Origin: Pusillimonas sp044464525
Lineage (GTDB): Bacteria; Pseudomonadota; Gammaproteobacteria; Burkholderiales; Burkholderiaceae_B
Reading direction: 5' to 3'
NCBI RefSeq assembly: GCF_044464525.1
Contig: NZ_JBIQLE010000015.1
Location: 30,684 to 94,683 of the forward strand
Length of the DNA stretch: 64,000 nt
The translations under genes were made by a program, and so were the position numbers. Of this stretch, positions 33,678 to 43,290 are shown in pieces (the stretch's first letter is position 1; the number at the start of each line of letters is the position of its first letter). The notes under the pieces are model-generated. The model searched no databases and was not told where the DNA came from. It saw only the letters and a list, made by a program, of their open reading frames with translations.

Positions 33678-35231
33678 GTAAGCGTCTGCCGAACCTTGCA
33701 ATTACCCACAAATATCAAGCAGTTGTGAAAGATTTTTGATAGTTTAAATTAACTTCGCTGTAACCTGTTGCCATGCGGACGATCTCGGAGGCTATTCGGA
33801 TGGCGAAGATAACCAAGAGTGGAGCTCAGTGCGGATGCCTGGGCGGAGCAGGAATGCGCGACAGCCAAGTGCGAGTTTTGTGATGCGCGTTTAGCCCGAC
33901 GTTTTCGCCAAGTTCTCAAACAGATCACGGCGGCTGGCGAGCCGAGCATTCCTTTTGCCTGCCAAGACGCAGCACAATCGAAGGCGGCCTATCGATTCTT
34001 TTCGAATCCGCGTGTTGATGAATGGGCGATTTTGTCCGGGCACATCCACTGCACGCGCGATCGTGTCCAGTCAATGCCAGGACCATTGCTCGTGCTGCAC
34101 GATACGGCGGAAATTTCGTATGGCAGTAACGAGGGGGACATAGGACTGCTCGGTAGGGTTGGGCATAAAACGATATGCGGCCTATTGATGCATTCGAGCC
34201 TGGCCGTCACCCCTGAGGGACTGCCTCTAGGGATGGCGGCCGTCAAATTCTGGGCACGCAATAAAATTCAAAGGAACTAATGCGCTCAAGCGCAAGATCA
34301 ATCCGACCCGTGTACCGATTGAGCAGAAGGAAAGTATTCGCTGGTTGCAGAACGTGCAGCAATCAACAGCCTTGCTAGACTGTCCGGATCAATGCATTCA
34401 TATCGGTGATCGTGAATGCGACATCTATGAATTGTTCTGCGCCGCTCAAGAATTGGGTACACACTTCCTCGTGCACACCTGCGCTGATCGGCTCTGTGGC
34501 GATGGCACTCACACGTGGCCGAGGAGATGCGCACCGTGCGCAGCAGAGGAATACACAAGATAGAGTTCAGAGATAAGGACGGTCGGGTGTGCCAGGCGCG
34601 GTTGGCATTGACGTTTCGGCGTTTGCGTCTTTTACCGTCGCGCGCCAAGCGTAGCCGATATCCTGAGTTGACGGTTACCATCATTCACGCACGAGAAAAG
34701 GACAAGCTCAAAGGGCGCGATCCCATCGATTGGAAGTTGGTGACTGATATGCCGGTGCGCACTCGAACCGAGGCCATTGAGAAGTTACGTTGGTATGCAT
34801 TGCGTTGGAAAATTGAGATGTTCCACTACATTCTGAAATCAGGCTGCCGAATCGAACAGCCCAAGCTTCGCAAGGCGCAACGGCGCATTAATCTCATCGC
34901 CCTGTGTTGCATCGTAAGTTGGCGGACCTTCTGGCTCACTATGATTCATCGCTCGGCACCTCGAGCGCCACCAGAGGTGGCATTTACCGTAGACGAAAGA
35001 CTCGTGCTGACCAAGCTATCCCAACAGTGGCGCAAGCCGTTATCGCAGCAGTCCCGTCTGGCAGAATATCTAATTTGCCTAGCCCGGCTTGGTGGCTATT
35101 TGGCGAGGGCGCATGATCCGCCTCCGGGCAACTTGGTTATCTGGAGAGGCATGCGTCGGCTTAGCGATCTGCTGCTAGGAGCACAGATCGCCAAGAATTG
35201 TGGGTAATTGCAAGGTTCGGCGGACGCTTAC
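33678..35231 (+). mobile_element. Degenerate IS4-family insertion sequence
   Basis: Terminal inverted repeats of 34 bp with one mismatch: left 33678-33711 (GTAAGCGTCTGCCGAACC...) and right 35198-35231 in inverted orientation. Total length is 1554 bp, normal for IS4-type elements. I find no clear target-site duplication (left flank CACTAAG, right flank TTAAAGT), so it is old or has been rearranged. The transposase inside is frameshifted. Confidence 0.9.
33819..35207 (+). pseudogene. IS4-family (Tn5-like) transposase, frameshifted
   Basis: The N-terminal part (GTG 33819 onward, WAEQECATAKCEFCDARLARRF) matches Tn5-type transposases. A frameshift near 34260-34275 (A-rich stretch) and a second near 34515-34550 split the gene into three frames. 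The last part carries the catalytic C-terminus with the YREK-type signature (LRWYALRWKIEMFHYILKSG). It cannot make a full transposase without recoding. Confidence 0.88.
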
Positions 35232-35372
35232 TTAAAGTCTGTCGAATTCTGCTCAACCATGTCAACGGTGCTGTGGATCGTTGGCGGCGATGACGTCGCC
35301 GTTAAGGCGTCCAGTGCGTAATTACCTTTCAGAACCGGGTCAATTGGTCTACTACTTTAATAGTTAACTGCT

Positions 35373-36791
35373 CTAAGCCTCGCGATCTCTCTCCTGAGGA
35401 AGCTTGATCTCGAAAACCATTTTCCCACCCTCATCTTTTGCAGAAATGGAGCCGCCATGTGCTTCAATAATCGATTTGACAATGGCTAGACCCAAACCGG
35501 CTCCGTCACCTTTACGTTGGCGTGAAGGATCGGCTCGGTAAAATCGGTCAAACAGCTTCGGAAGATGTTCGCGATCTATCATTGGCCCGTAGTTGTACAC
35601 ACGAATAGCCACCATGTCGTTGCTGTTCGCCGCTAGTGAAACTGTGACCGCGCGGCCCGCAGGGGAATAGCGGAGGGCATTAGATAAAAGGTTGCTCAGC
35701 GCGCGTCGTATCATCAATCTATCGCCCTGAATACGTAATGCTTGTCCTTCTCGTATCAATGAAACGGACCGTTCTTCAGCCCACGCTTCGAAGTAATCAA
35801 ATAGAGCTTGCACTTCTGCAGCCAAATCCACGCTGACGAGCTCAGGTTTGAGCTGATTATTATCGGCCTGTGCCAAAAACAACATATCTGCGACCATTTT
35901 GGCCATACGCTCGTACTCTTCCAGATTCGAATATAAAATTTCTCGATACTGGTCGACATCACGCGATTGTGAGAGAGCAACTTCCGTCTGAGTCTTCAGA
36001 TTCGTTATGGGCGTACGCATCTCATGAGCGATATCAGCCGAAAAATTCGACAGCCGCTGAAAACCTTCTTCAATGCGATCGAGCATCTCATTGAATGAGA
36101 CGGCTAGCTCAGTCAACTCCACCGGAACCGTACCAGGATCAAGCCGAATAAAAAGCTGATCAGATTTGATTCGACGAATCTCCCGGCTGATGCGCCGTAT
36201 CGGCGCATGCCCTTGATACACCGCAAGCCACGTCGCGAAAATGGCGATTAGACAGGCTGCGGTCGTAATAATTCTCAAATAGCTGCGAAAGCTTTCAAGA
36301 TAGTGCAGATGAAAATTGATACCAGTTGCCACAGCTACTGTAAAAGACTCGCCATTTGGCGGGCCATTGTTCAGTAGCTGGACAACAGCACCTCTATAGG
36401 TTCCTCCCTTATCCCGCCATACTTTCACCGAGTCGATTGTGATTGCGCCCATAGCGGGAACCAACTGTGAAAAACCCCTCAAATCCGAATTAGGCGTAGC
36501 ATAAATCACATTTCCCCGACTATCCGACACCCGGAATTGTGCATTATGATGACCTGAAACGGCGATCGCTAGCCGATGCTTCAACGCATCCGTTCCTCGA
36601 GTATCTGTAGGCTCCGAGAGCGTCTGGGTCAGCGATTGAACAACAGCATTAAGCTCATCGACATCTTGCTGTACGAAGTGGTTGTTAATGGATCGTTGGA
36701 CCAGCCATCCAAACGTAAGGAGCACCACTGTTATGACCACGCCAATGGATACGGTCAGGCGTAGCGCCAAAGACGCGGGGCGATGTGCCAC
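35373..36791 (-). CDS. copS: Heavy-metal sensor histidine kinase (CopS/CusS-type)
   Basis: A 472-aa inner-membrane kinase. Two membrane helices (about 12-32 and 172-192) flank a periplasmic sensing domain of about 140 residues. HAMP follows, then the H box FSADIAHEMRTPITNLKTQTE with the phosphorylated His, an N box (LSNLLSNALRYSP) and GxG boxes (GAGLGLAIVKSIIEAHGG). It is the typical partner of CopR/CusR, sensing periplasmic copper. The gene begins 6 bp after copR. Confidence 0.9.
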   Translation of the reverse strand: MAHRPASLALRLTVSIGVVITVVLLTFGWLVQRSINNHFVQQDVDELNAVVQSLTQTLSEPTDTRGTDALKHRLAIAVSGHHNAQFRVSDSRGNVIYATPNSDLRGFSQLVPAMGAITIDSVKVWRDKGGTYRGAVVQLLNNGPPNGESFTVAVATGINFHLHYLESFRSYLRIITTAACLIAIFATWLAVYQGHAPIRRISREIRRIKSDQLFIRLDPGTVPVELTELAVSFNEMLDRIEEGFQRLSNFSADIAHEMRTPITNLKTQTEVALSQSRDVDQYREILYSNLEEYERMAKMVADMLFLAQADNNQLKPELVSVDLAAEVQALFDYFEAWAEERSVSLIREGQALRIQGDRLMIRRALSNLLSNALRYSPAGRAVTVSLAANSNDMVAIRVYNYGPMIDREHLPKLFDRFYRADPSRQRKGDGAGLGLAIVKSIIEAHGGSISAKDEGGKMVFEIKLPQERDREA

Positions 36792-36797
36792 TCTTTT

Positions 36798-37481
36798 TCA
36801 GCTCGCGCAGCTGACATCAAGCATATAACCCATGCCGCGAACGGTATGAATCAGCTTGGGCTCAAAGGCGTCGTCGATTTTTGCACGCAGGCGCCGAATC
36901 GCCACATCAATGACGTTGGTATCGCTGTCAAAATTCATGTCCCAGACCTGCGAGGCAATTAGGGAACGGGGTAATACCTCGCCTTGGCGGCGCACCAAAA
37001 GCTCCAGGAGTGCAAACTCTTTGTTTGTGAGGTTAATGCGTACGTCTTGTCGCTTCGCCCGCCGGCGCGGAATGTCCAACACCAGGTCGGCCACTTGCAG
37101 TTGGTCATGAAAGACGGGCACAATTCCTCGCCGCAGTAACGTACGCACTCGCGCAAGCAGTTCCGAAAAAGCAAAAGGTTTAATTAAATAATCATCAGCG
37201 CCTAGTTCCAAGCCCTTAACCCGATCTTCAACGCTATCGCGTGCGGTCAAAAACAATACTGGAGTAGCTGATTTGGCTTCGCGCAACGCTTGAACAATAC
37301 GCCAGCCGTCAACATCGGGGAGCATGACATCCAAGATGATCAAATCATAATCCCCTGTTAGGGAAAGATGGTGTCCGTCGAGACCTGTGCGGGCCAGATC
37401 GACTATGAAGCCGGACTCAACAAGCCCTTGACGTATGTATTCGCCGGTCTTTATCTCATCTTCAACGACGAGTAATTTCAT
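36798..37481 (-). CDS. copR: Heavy-metal response regulator (CopR/CusR-type)
   Basis: A 227-aa OmpR-family regulator: receiver domain with acidic pair (EDE), phosphoacceptor Asp in DLIILDVMLPDVDGW and the Lys in LIKPF; then a winged-helix DNA-binding domain (NLTNKEFALLELLVRR...DTNVIDVAIRRLRAKID...IHTVRGMGYML). This matches CopR/CusR/CzcR-type regulators. A perfect 16-bp dyad at 37608-37623 lies upstream, consistent with autoregulation. Confidence 0.92.
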   Translation of the reverse strand: MKLLVVEDEIKTGEYIRQGLVESGFIVDLARTGLDGHHLSLTGDYDLIILDVMLPDVDGWRIVQALREAKSATPVLFLTARDSVEDRVKGLELGADDYLIKPFAFSELLARVRTLLRRGIVPVFHDQLQVADLVLDIPRRRAKRQDVRINLTNKEFALLELLVRRQGEVLPRSLIASQVWDMNFDSDTNVIDVAIRRLRAKIDDAFEPKLIHTVRGMGYMLDVSCAS

Positions 37482-37607
37482 GGAGATCGCTCCTGCGATG
37501 CATTTCCTGTTCTGTATCCGCCGTAGGGGTTATTCACGACCTAGAGACGCCTGAACTCATAAACTGAGACTCTACAGGGGCCAAACTGACAACACGATGA
37601 CGATCAG

Positions 37608-37623
37608 ATTACAAATCTGTAAT
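37608..37623. promoter_or_regulatory. Copper-regulon dyad, copy 2 (perfect palindrome)
   Basis: ATTACAAATCTGTAAT, 127 bp upstream of copR. It resembles known CopR/CusR boxes and is the most regular copy of the eight. The span 37482-37929 holds no other supported gene. Confidence 0.75.
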
Positions 37624-37929
37624 ACAGCACGAGCCCAAGGGCTCATGCCCGGATGTTCTTATGATCACCAGGAGATATCTTGCCCGACACAAGATATAAA
37701 ACATGGCGCGTCACGTTAAGCTCGGCGTCATTAGATTGGTTAGTATCATCTCAGGGTTCGGAAACCCTGAAAACTGCCGTAAACTTACCCAAAAGTTTCG
37801 TTAGGTGCCTGCGAGCATTTGGGAGCCCTGTCGTCCACGACGATGGCTCAGTTCAGTTACCGAAACATGCAGCCTTAAGCGCCAGGACTTGGGAACAGCG
37901 TAGTGATCGAAAACCAAAACAGTCCGGCC

Positions 37930-38130
37930 CTAAAGCTTACGCACTGGCGTATAGCCAACTTCTCGAATCACACGTTCAAGGACGTCTGCATCGAGTTCCC
38001 CATCGATACGAACCAAATGCGTTGGGAGATCAATCTTGACGCTGGCCATTGGTGCCGTTTCTTTGACCACCCGCGTAATAGTATCCATGCAGTGACCGCA
38101 AGTCATGTCTTTGACTTCGAACTCAATCAT
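37930..38130 (-). CDS. Heavy-metal-associated (CopZ-like) copper chaperone
   Basis: A 66-aa HMA-domain protein with the metal-binding MTCGHC motif (Cys residues about 10 and 13) and the ferredoxin-like fold pattern (IEFEVKDMTCGHCMDTI...VRIDGELDADVLERVIREVGYTP). It probably carries Cu(I) to a P-type ATPase or buffers copper in the cytoplasm. The ATG at 38130 has a good ribosome site (AAAGGAG); a frame from 38163 is longer but unlikely. Confidence 0.9.
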   Translation of the reverse strand: MIEFEVKDMTCGHCMDTITRVVKETAPMASVKIDLPTHLVRIDGELDADVLERVIREVGYTPVRKL

Positions 38131-38318
38131 TGTGCTGTCTCCTTTGCTAATGCAGCACGACAATGCTAAACCTTTCCACTACGGTAATGTCAAGCAGGCT
38201 TGACGTGGCTTTACTATCTTCCTTCGCATATTCTCCTCCGCGAGAGACCGCCGTTACTGCTCTCTTCTTCCGTTAAATACCAATAATTTCCGTGCCTACT
38301 GACAAACATAACGTAGGG

Positions 38319-38334
38319 ATGACACAAAAGTAAC
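38319..38334. promoter_or_regulatory. Copper-regulon dyad, copy 3
   Basis: ATGACACAAAAGTAAC, followed by TTTGGCGTAATCGAG as in copies 1 and 8. It sits about 107 bp upstream of the DUF2933 gene and on the far side of the divergent CopZ-like gene. Confidence 0.65.
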
Positions 38335-38440
38335 TTTGGCGTAATCGAGCTGACAGCACGAGTTCGCTACAGTGGACTGCCATCATCACTGAACGCTACT
38401 GCGTGGATATGAATCAAGCGTCCACTTGAAGGATACGAAG

Positions 38441-38701
38441 ATGAAATGTGATACGAAAACTATGTTGAAGGCGGCTCTTGGCCTAGCTGTCGCCATTGCT
38501 GTAGCGTACGCCACTTTGCCCGCCGCCCGAGATTGGCTTGCTGCTGGCGCCCCATTTTTGTTCTTTCTGATCTGTCCCTTGATGATGTTTTTCATGATGA
38601 AAGGCATGCACGCTTGCGACGAGGGCCAGAAAACGGAAAAAGCCCAGGGCGAAAAAGCTCACTCCAAACGGTTGGTAGCACGCTCGCCGCTCAAAGATTA
38701 G
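38441..38701 (+). CDS. DUF2933-family small membrane protein
   Basis: An 86-aa protein with two hydrophobic helices (about 11-28 and 36-56) and a Met/Phe-rich end of the second (PLMMFFMMKGMHAC). This is the DUF2933 pattern seen in copper-resistance clusters. The Lys-rich tail is probably cytoplasmic. ATG 38441 has a GAAGGA ribosome site. Probable role in copper handling at the inner membrane; inferred from neighbours. Confidence 0.78.
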   Translation: MKCDTKTMLKAALGLAVAIAVAYATLPAARDWLAAGAPFLFFLICPLMMFFMMKGMHACDEGQKTEKAQGEKAHSKRLVARSPLKD

Positions 38702-38814
38702 CCCGCACCACCCTACCCGGTAGCGGACTGATGATAGGGATTCACTCGGACTTGCGGACCCTCCTGGCAGTGCATCGTCTCGCATTCACGAGGCGTAGAA
38801 ATTTGGGTAGTGAC

Positions 38815-38928
38815 ATGCGTAACAAATTAATCAAAATTATTGCGATCGCATTGGCGGCGATCGCACTCGTTGCCATTTTCGCTTTTGTCGGTATGGGAGT
38901 CATGATGTTTTGGTTGATGGATACATAA
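38815..38928 (+). CDS. 37-aa single-span membrane peptide in copper cluster
   Basis: A short protein made of a basic N-terminus (MRNKLIK) and one long hydrophobic helix ending in GMGVMMFWLMDT. The Met-rich helix fits a copper-linked micropeptide, but nothing beyond position supports this. It lies between the DUF2933 gene and copA, upstream of copy 4 of the dyad. Confidence 0.45.
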   Translation: MRNKLIKIIAIALAAIALVAIFAFVGMGVMMFWLMDT

Positions 38929-39009
38929 CACAGAGGGGACGCACTCGACTGCCAACCCGCTGTCAATATCGAAAGCAACTCCGCAACTCAACCTTAAGGC
39001 TGTCCACAC

Positions 39010-39025
39010 ATTACAAAAAAGTAAT
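39010..39025. promoter_or_regulatory. Copper-regulon dyad, copy 4
   Basis: ATTACAAAAAAGTAAT, followed by GTCGGCGTCACTGG, 124 bp upstream of copA. The same 16-mer occurs in inverted orientation at 52025-52040. Confidence 0.75.
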
Positions 39026-39148
39026 GTCGGCGTCACTGGGTCGACATGCACATTTCGTTAAAGTGCTAATCATCAATTTAATTTGAGGCTTTGATCATCG
39101 AAGGATGATTGATATCTGCCCCCTCTCTCGACTTTGGGATATGCTCAC

Positions 39149-40990
39149 GTGAAACACTTGTTACCGCACTCTCTTTCAGTGCCTATACTGCCCCGTCGCC
39201 GATTCGTTCAGGGCCTTGCGGCCGGCGGCGTATTGTTGGGTTTATCGCCCTTAGTTCAAGCAGCCGGGGCTACATCCGTCAAAACGAGCACCGGCTCAGC
39301 CACTGTGCTGACGGGAACCGAGTTCGACTTGGAGATCGGTGAATCGCCCGTCAATTTCACGGGCAGCCCACGCATGGCAACTACCGTCAATGGTTCTCTT
39401 CCTGCGCCAACCCTACGCTGGCGCGAAGGCGATACGATCACTATTCGCGTGAAGAATCGCCTGAAGGAAGCCACCTCCATTCACTGGCACGGCATCATCC
39501 TGCCCTTCCAAATGGACGGCGTTCCAGGCATTAGTTTCGCGGGCATCGCCCCAGGGGAAACGTTCACCTACCGATTTAAAGTCGAACAAAGCGGCACGTA
39601 CTGGTATCACTCGCACTCAGGGATGCAGGAGGCGACTGGCGTTTATGGAGCACTTATTATCGACCCGGCACAAACCGACCCCATACGGGCGGATCGGGAG
39701 TATGTCGTTCAGTTATCCGACTGGACTGACGAGGATCCGATGCGGGTCCTGGCCAAGCTCAAGATGCAGGGCGACTACTACAACTATAACCAGCCCACGG
39801 CAGTCGATTTCTTCCGGGATGCTTCCAAAATAGGCCTGAAAGCGGCTATCGAGAAGCGCCAGATGTGGAACGAAATGCGCATGAGCCCGACCGATCTTGC
39901 GGACTTATCGGCCAACGTGTTGACTTACCTGATGAACGGCACAACGCCAGCGGGCAACTGGACTGGGCTATTTCAACCTGGAGAACGTGTGCGGCTGCGC
40001 TTTATCAACGGCGCAGCAAACACTTTCTACGATGTGCGCATACCAGGGCTGAAGTTAACAGTTGTTCAGGCGGACGGCGTCAATGTAGAACCGGTAACCG
40101 TTGATGAGTTCCGGTTCGGGCCAGGAGAAACCTACGACGTATTGGTGCAGCCGAAGGACGACGCTTACACCGTTTATGCGCAGGCCATGGACCGCACCGG
40201 ATATGCCCGTGGCACGCTGGCTACGCGTGCTGGTCTCGAGGCGCCCGTGCCCGCGCTTGACCCTGTGGAATGGCTCACCATGGCGGACATGATGGGTGCC
40301 ATGGGTGGCGGAATGTCGGGAATGAGCCATGGCGCGTCTGGTCAGTCGCCGATGAGCGGTATGGACCACGGCAATATGGCAGGGATGAACCATGGCAGCA
40401 TGCAGGGAATGAATCACGCGGGCATGACGGGTATGAATCATGGCGCGATGGCAGCAGCCGGCGCAAGCACCCAAGTACGCCACGCCAAGACAGAGTACGG
40501 GCCGAGCATCGATATGAGGGTCGACATGCCGCGCACTAACCTGGACGATCCTGGCATTGGGCTACGCAACAACGGCCGCAGAGTACTGACGTTATCGGAC
40601 TTACACACTGTGGGCGGTGCGATGGATCCGCGTGGTGCAGAACGTGAAATTGAGCTTCATCTGACCGGAAATATGGAACGCTATACCTGGTCCTTTGACG
40701 GTGTGGAGTTCGGAAGCTCGACCCCGGTTCATTTCCGTTACGGCGAACGGGTCAGAGTCATATTGCACAACGACACCATGATGACGCACCCCATGCATTT
40801 ACACGGCATGTGGAGTGAGCTTGAGACGCCCGACGGTAGCTTTCAAGCTCGCCGTCATACGATTCCGGTTCAGCCGGCGCAACGCATCAGCTTTCTCGTG
40901 ACCGCCGATGCTCTGGGCCGTTGGGCTTGGCACTGCCATCTGATGCTGCATATGGATGCGGGGATGTTTCGCGAAGTGGTGGTGGTATGA
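39149..40990 (+). CDS. copA: Copper-resistance multicopper oxidase CopA
   Basis: A periplasmic multicopper oxidase of the PcoA/CopA family (about 613 aa) that oxidises Cu(I) and binds copper. It has a Tat signal peptide (RRRFVQGLAAGGVLLGL) and all copper sites: HWHG, WYHSH, HPMHLHGMW and HCHLMLHMDAGMF. A Met/Gly/His-rich insert (residues about 380-440, with repeated MxxMNHG units) fits extra copper binding. GTG 39149 is the likely start, with GGGAT upstream; a TTG at 39134 would add five residues. It is coupled to copB. Confidence 0.95.
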   Translation: MKHLLPHSLSVPILPRRRFVQGLAAGGVLLGLSPLVQAAGATSVKTSTGSATVLTGTEFDLEIGESPVNFTGSPRMATTVNGSLPAPTLRWREGDTITIRVKNRLKEATSIHWHGIILPFQMDGVPGISFAGIAPGETFTYRFKVEQSGTYWYHSHSGMQEATGVYGALIIDPAQTDPIRADREYVVQLSDWTDEDPMRVLAKLKMQGDYYNYNQPTAVDFFRDASKIGLKAAIEKRQMWNEMRMSPTDLADLSANVLTYLMNGTTPAGNWTGLFQPGERVRLRFINGAANTFYDVRIPGLKLTVVQADGVNVEPVTVDEFRFGPGETYDVLVQPKDDAYTVYAQAMDRTGYARGTLATRAGLEAPVPALDPVEWLTMADMMGAMGGGMSGMSHGASGQSPMSGMDHGNMAGMNHGSMQGMNHAGMTGMNHGAMAAAGASTQVRHAKTEYGPSIDMRVDMPRTNLDDPGIGLRNNGRRVLTLSDLHTVGGAMDPRGAEREIELHLTGNMERYTWSFDGVEFGSSTPVHFRYGERVRVILHNDTMMTHPMHLHGMWSELETPDGSFQARRHTIPVQPAQRISFLVTADALGRWAWHCHLMLHMDAGMFREVVVV

Positions 40991-41022
40991 GCTCAATAAA
41001 CGAGAGAAAGGGAACCTGGACT

Positions 41023-42150
41023 GTGAATACCCATACAAGAAAACGCATTCTTGAGGTTGCCATCGCAACGCTGGGTGCAACACCTCTTTTTGCGTTCGCC
41101 CAAGCGCATGACGCCCATAGCGGACATGCCCCCATGCCGACCAGCCCAGCCCCTGATGCCGCGAGCATGCCTAGCATGGACCACGGCACGATGAGTATGC
41201 CTGGCATGGACCACGGCACGATGCATGGTAGTGGCCAGAATCATGAGGGCATGGATATGAAGTCCATTCCCGCCGCGAAGTCTACAAATTCTATACCAAG
41301 CATGAACCATGACCAAGCTAACACAGCTCCAACGGCCACTGCACACGATATGGGAGCAATGCGCTCGGGCAATGGCGAAATGGATCACGGCGATATGCAA
41401 ATGCAAGGGGGTTCAGCTCCTGCGGATGCCCGGGATCCTAATGCGTACTCCAGTGGCTATGTGCGTAACGCGGGCAAGTATGCGCTGCCTCCATCTGAGG
41501 CATTAGTCATGTCGGACATGCACAACTTCGGTTCGGTGCGATTCGACAGATTTGAGTATGTCAGGGCGCGAGGCGAGGAATGGGCGGCCTATGAAGGTGA
41601 GGCTTGGTACGGTAGCACCTATAACCGCGCCGTCATCAAAGCGGAAGGCGAAGTAGCGAGCGGCAAGTTGCAAGAATCCAAGACGCAGCTGCTGTGGCGG
41701 CATGCCATCTCGACGTTCTGGGACACGGAACTGGGCTTTCGCTTTGACTATGGGTCGGGCGCACCAAACCGGGAGTGGTTGGCCTTTGGCTTCAAAGGAC
41801 TGGCTCCCTATTGGTTTGAAGTGGATGCGACGGCTTTCGTCGGCCCGAGCGGGCGAACCGCCCTTGGACTGAAAGCGGAGTATGACATCTTGCTCACTCA
41901 AAAGCTCTACCTGCAACCGAGCGTTGAAGTGAACTTCTACGGCAAAGATGACCAGCGTTGGGGTAGAGGTAGCGGCCTTTCCACAGGCACTGCCGGTCTG
42001 CGGCTTAAGTATGAAATCACACGGCAATTCGTGCCTTATGTCGGCGTTGAGTGGTCCAGCAAGTTTGGAAAGACAGCGGATTACGCTCGCGCAGCAGGTG
42101 ACTCCAAGCAGGAAACACGTTTTGTAGCTGGTCTGGCCTTTCGTTTTTAA
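41023..42150 (+). CDS. copB: Copper-resistance outer-membrane protein CopB
   Basis: A protein of about 375 aa of the PcoB/CopB family: signal peptide (to AFAQA), a Met/His-rich copper-binding stretch (about residues 28-130, with MDHGTM repeats) and a C-terminal beta-barrel domain ending in F as usual for outer-membrane proteins (FVAGLAFRF). It partners CopA in periplasmic copper sequestration. GTG 41023 gives the best signal peptide; an ATG at 40987 overlaps the copA stop (ATGA) and is an alternative. Confidence 0.93.
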   Translation: MNTHTRKRILEVAIATLGATPLFAFAQAHDAHSGHAPMPTSPAPDAASMPSMDHGTMSMPGMDHGTMHGSGQNHEGMDMKSIPAAKSTNSIPSMNHDQANTAPTATAHDMGAMRSGNGEMDHGDMQMQGGSAPADARDPNAYSSGYVRNAGKYALPPSEALVMSDMHNFGSVRFDRFEYVRARGEEWAAYEGEAWYGSTYNRAVIKAEGEVASGKLQESKTQLLWRHAISTFWDTELGFRFDYGSGAPNREWLAFGFKGLAPYWFEVDATAFVGPSGRTALGLKAEYDILLTQKLYLQPSVEVNFYGKDDQRWGRGSGLSTGTAGLRLKYEITRQFVPYVGVEWSSKFGKTADYARAAGDSKQETRFVAGLAFRF

Positions 42151-42220
42151 TGTCGCTGTTATTTAAGGAAGTGCGATGCCGCGCCTCCGTCTCAATGTAT
42201 ACATTTTTGGAGTTCAATCT

Positions 42221-42730
42221 ATGAAGAAGACTATATCTATTTTCGCTCTAAGCGTTCTACCGGCCTTCGCTTTGGCTGCAGGCACACATGCGGGCGGGCA
42301 CGGCACCGCCTCACACGGCATGCATGGTCATGACATGTCTTCTATGTCGCACGCTTCTTCGCCGGTCGGTCAGCCTGGCGACCCTGCCAAAGTCACTCGC
42401 ACGATCGAAGTGACGATGGACGACGCTATGCGTTTTACACCGAGCGACATCGAGGTCAAGGCCGGCGAGACGGTCCGATTCTTCATCAAGAACACCGGGC
42501 AAATTCCGCATGAAATGGTCATCGGGTCCCTTGAGGACTTGAAGGCGCACGCTGCAGAAATGCTAAAAATGCCCGACATGCCACATGAAGAACCAAATAT
42601 GATCACACTGAAATCGGGTCAGGTCGGCGGCTTGGTGTGGCAGTTTGGGGAGGCGGGCACGGTAGACTTTGCATGCCTGATTCCCGGACACACCGAGGCA
42701 GGGATGGTCGGAAAAGTTAAGGTCAGTTAA
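42221..42730 (+). CDS. copI: CopI-like periplasmic cupredoxin
   Basis: A 169-aa exported protein: signal peptide to about residue 20, a His/Met-rich segment (HGMHGHDMSSMSH) and a cupredoxin fold with the type 1 copper ligands (IPHEMVIG for one His, then DFACLIPGHTEAGMVG with Cys, His and Met). It resembles CopI of Rubrivivax and of copper islands, which protects against periplasmic copper. It follows copB by 70 bp. Confidence 0.85.
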   Translation: MKKTISIFALSVLPAFALAAGTHAGGHGTASHGMHGHDMSSMSHASSPVGQPGDPAKVTRTIEVTMDDAMRFTPSDIEVKAGETVRFFIKNTGQIPHEMVIGSLEDLKAHAAEMLKMPDMPHEEPNMITLKSGQVGGLVWQFGEAGTVDFACLIPGHTEAGMVGKVKVS

Positions 42731-42739
42731 CTTACAGCA

Positions 42740-43213
42740 ATGTCAAAGAAGAAGCTCGTCTTTAGCGTGGTCGGTTTTGCCGTAGTCGGCATCATTGCCA
42801 TTTACTACAGCCTATTAAGGTCGCCCGACCCGGCATTCATAGACCCAGCGGATAAGCATCTTGTGATGCAAGGTAAGGTGGTGTATGCGAAAAATTGCGC
42901 GGTCTGCCATGGCGGAGCACTTGAAGGCCAGCCGAATTGGCGCGAACGCATGCCAAATGGCAGATTGCCAGCTCCTCCGCACGATAAGACGGGCCATACC
43001 TGGCACCACCCAGATGCCATGTTGATTGATATGGTGAAAAACAGCTTGGTGCCAGGACGCACAGCGCCGCGGGGCTACGACACCGATATGCCAGCTTATC
43101 GCGACATCCTTACCGATGAGGAAACCATCGCTGTCCTGGCGTACATAAAGAGCAGCTGGCCGCCCAAGGTGTTGGAGGCACAAAAAGAAGTTACTTTGCG
43201 AACACAGGAGTGA
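42740..43213 (+). CDS. Membrane-anchored mono-haem cytochrome c
   Basis: A 157-aa protein with an N-terminal membrane anchor (about 6-26), a haem c site CAVCH and a cytochrome c fold (GKVVYAKNCAVCHGGALEG...MPAYRDILTDEETIAVLAYIKSSWP). Located 9 bp after the cupredoxin gene, it probably exchanges electrons with CopA/CopI-type copper proteins. Cytochromes in this position occur in several copper clusters; the precise role is unknown. Confidence 0.85.
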   Translation: MSKKKLVFSVVGFAVVGIIAIYYSLLRSPDPAFIDPADKHLVMQGKVVYAKNCAVCHGGALEGQPNWRERMPNGRLPAPPHDKTGHTWHHPDAMLIDMVKNSLVPGRTAPRGYDTDMPAYRDILTDEETIAVLAYIKSSWPPKVLEAQKEVTLRTQE

Positions 43214-43290
43214 CGCGGCGCAATAGAATATCCGGGAGAGGTCCGATTCAACCATGGACTGGTTAAATCCGTCCTTGTCAGGAGTAGATT

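Noticed and set aside
33670..35240. Target-site duplication flanking the IS4-family element
   Set aside because: The bases on either side do not repeat; only the inverted repeats are supported.
37680..38039. 119-codon plus-strand frame opposite the CopZ-like gene
   Set aside because: Overlaps a clear HMA-domain gene on the other strand, and has no recognisable domain.
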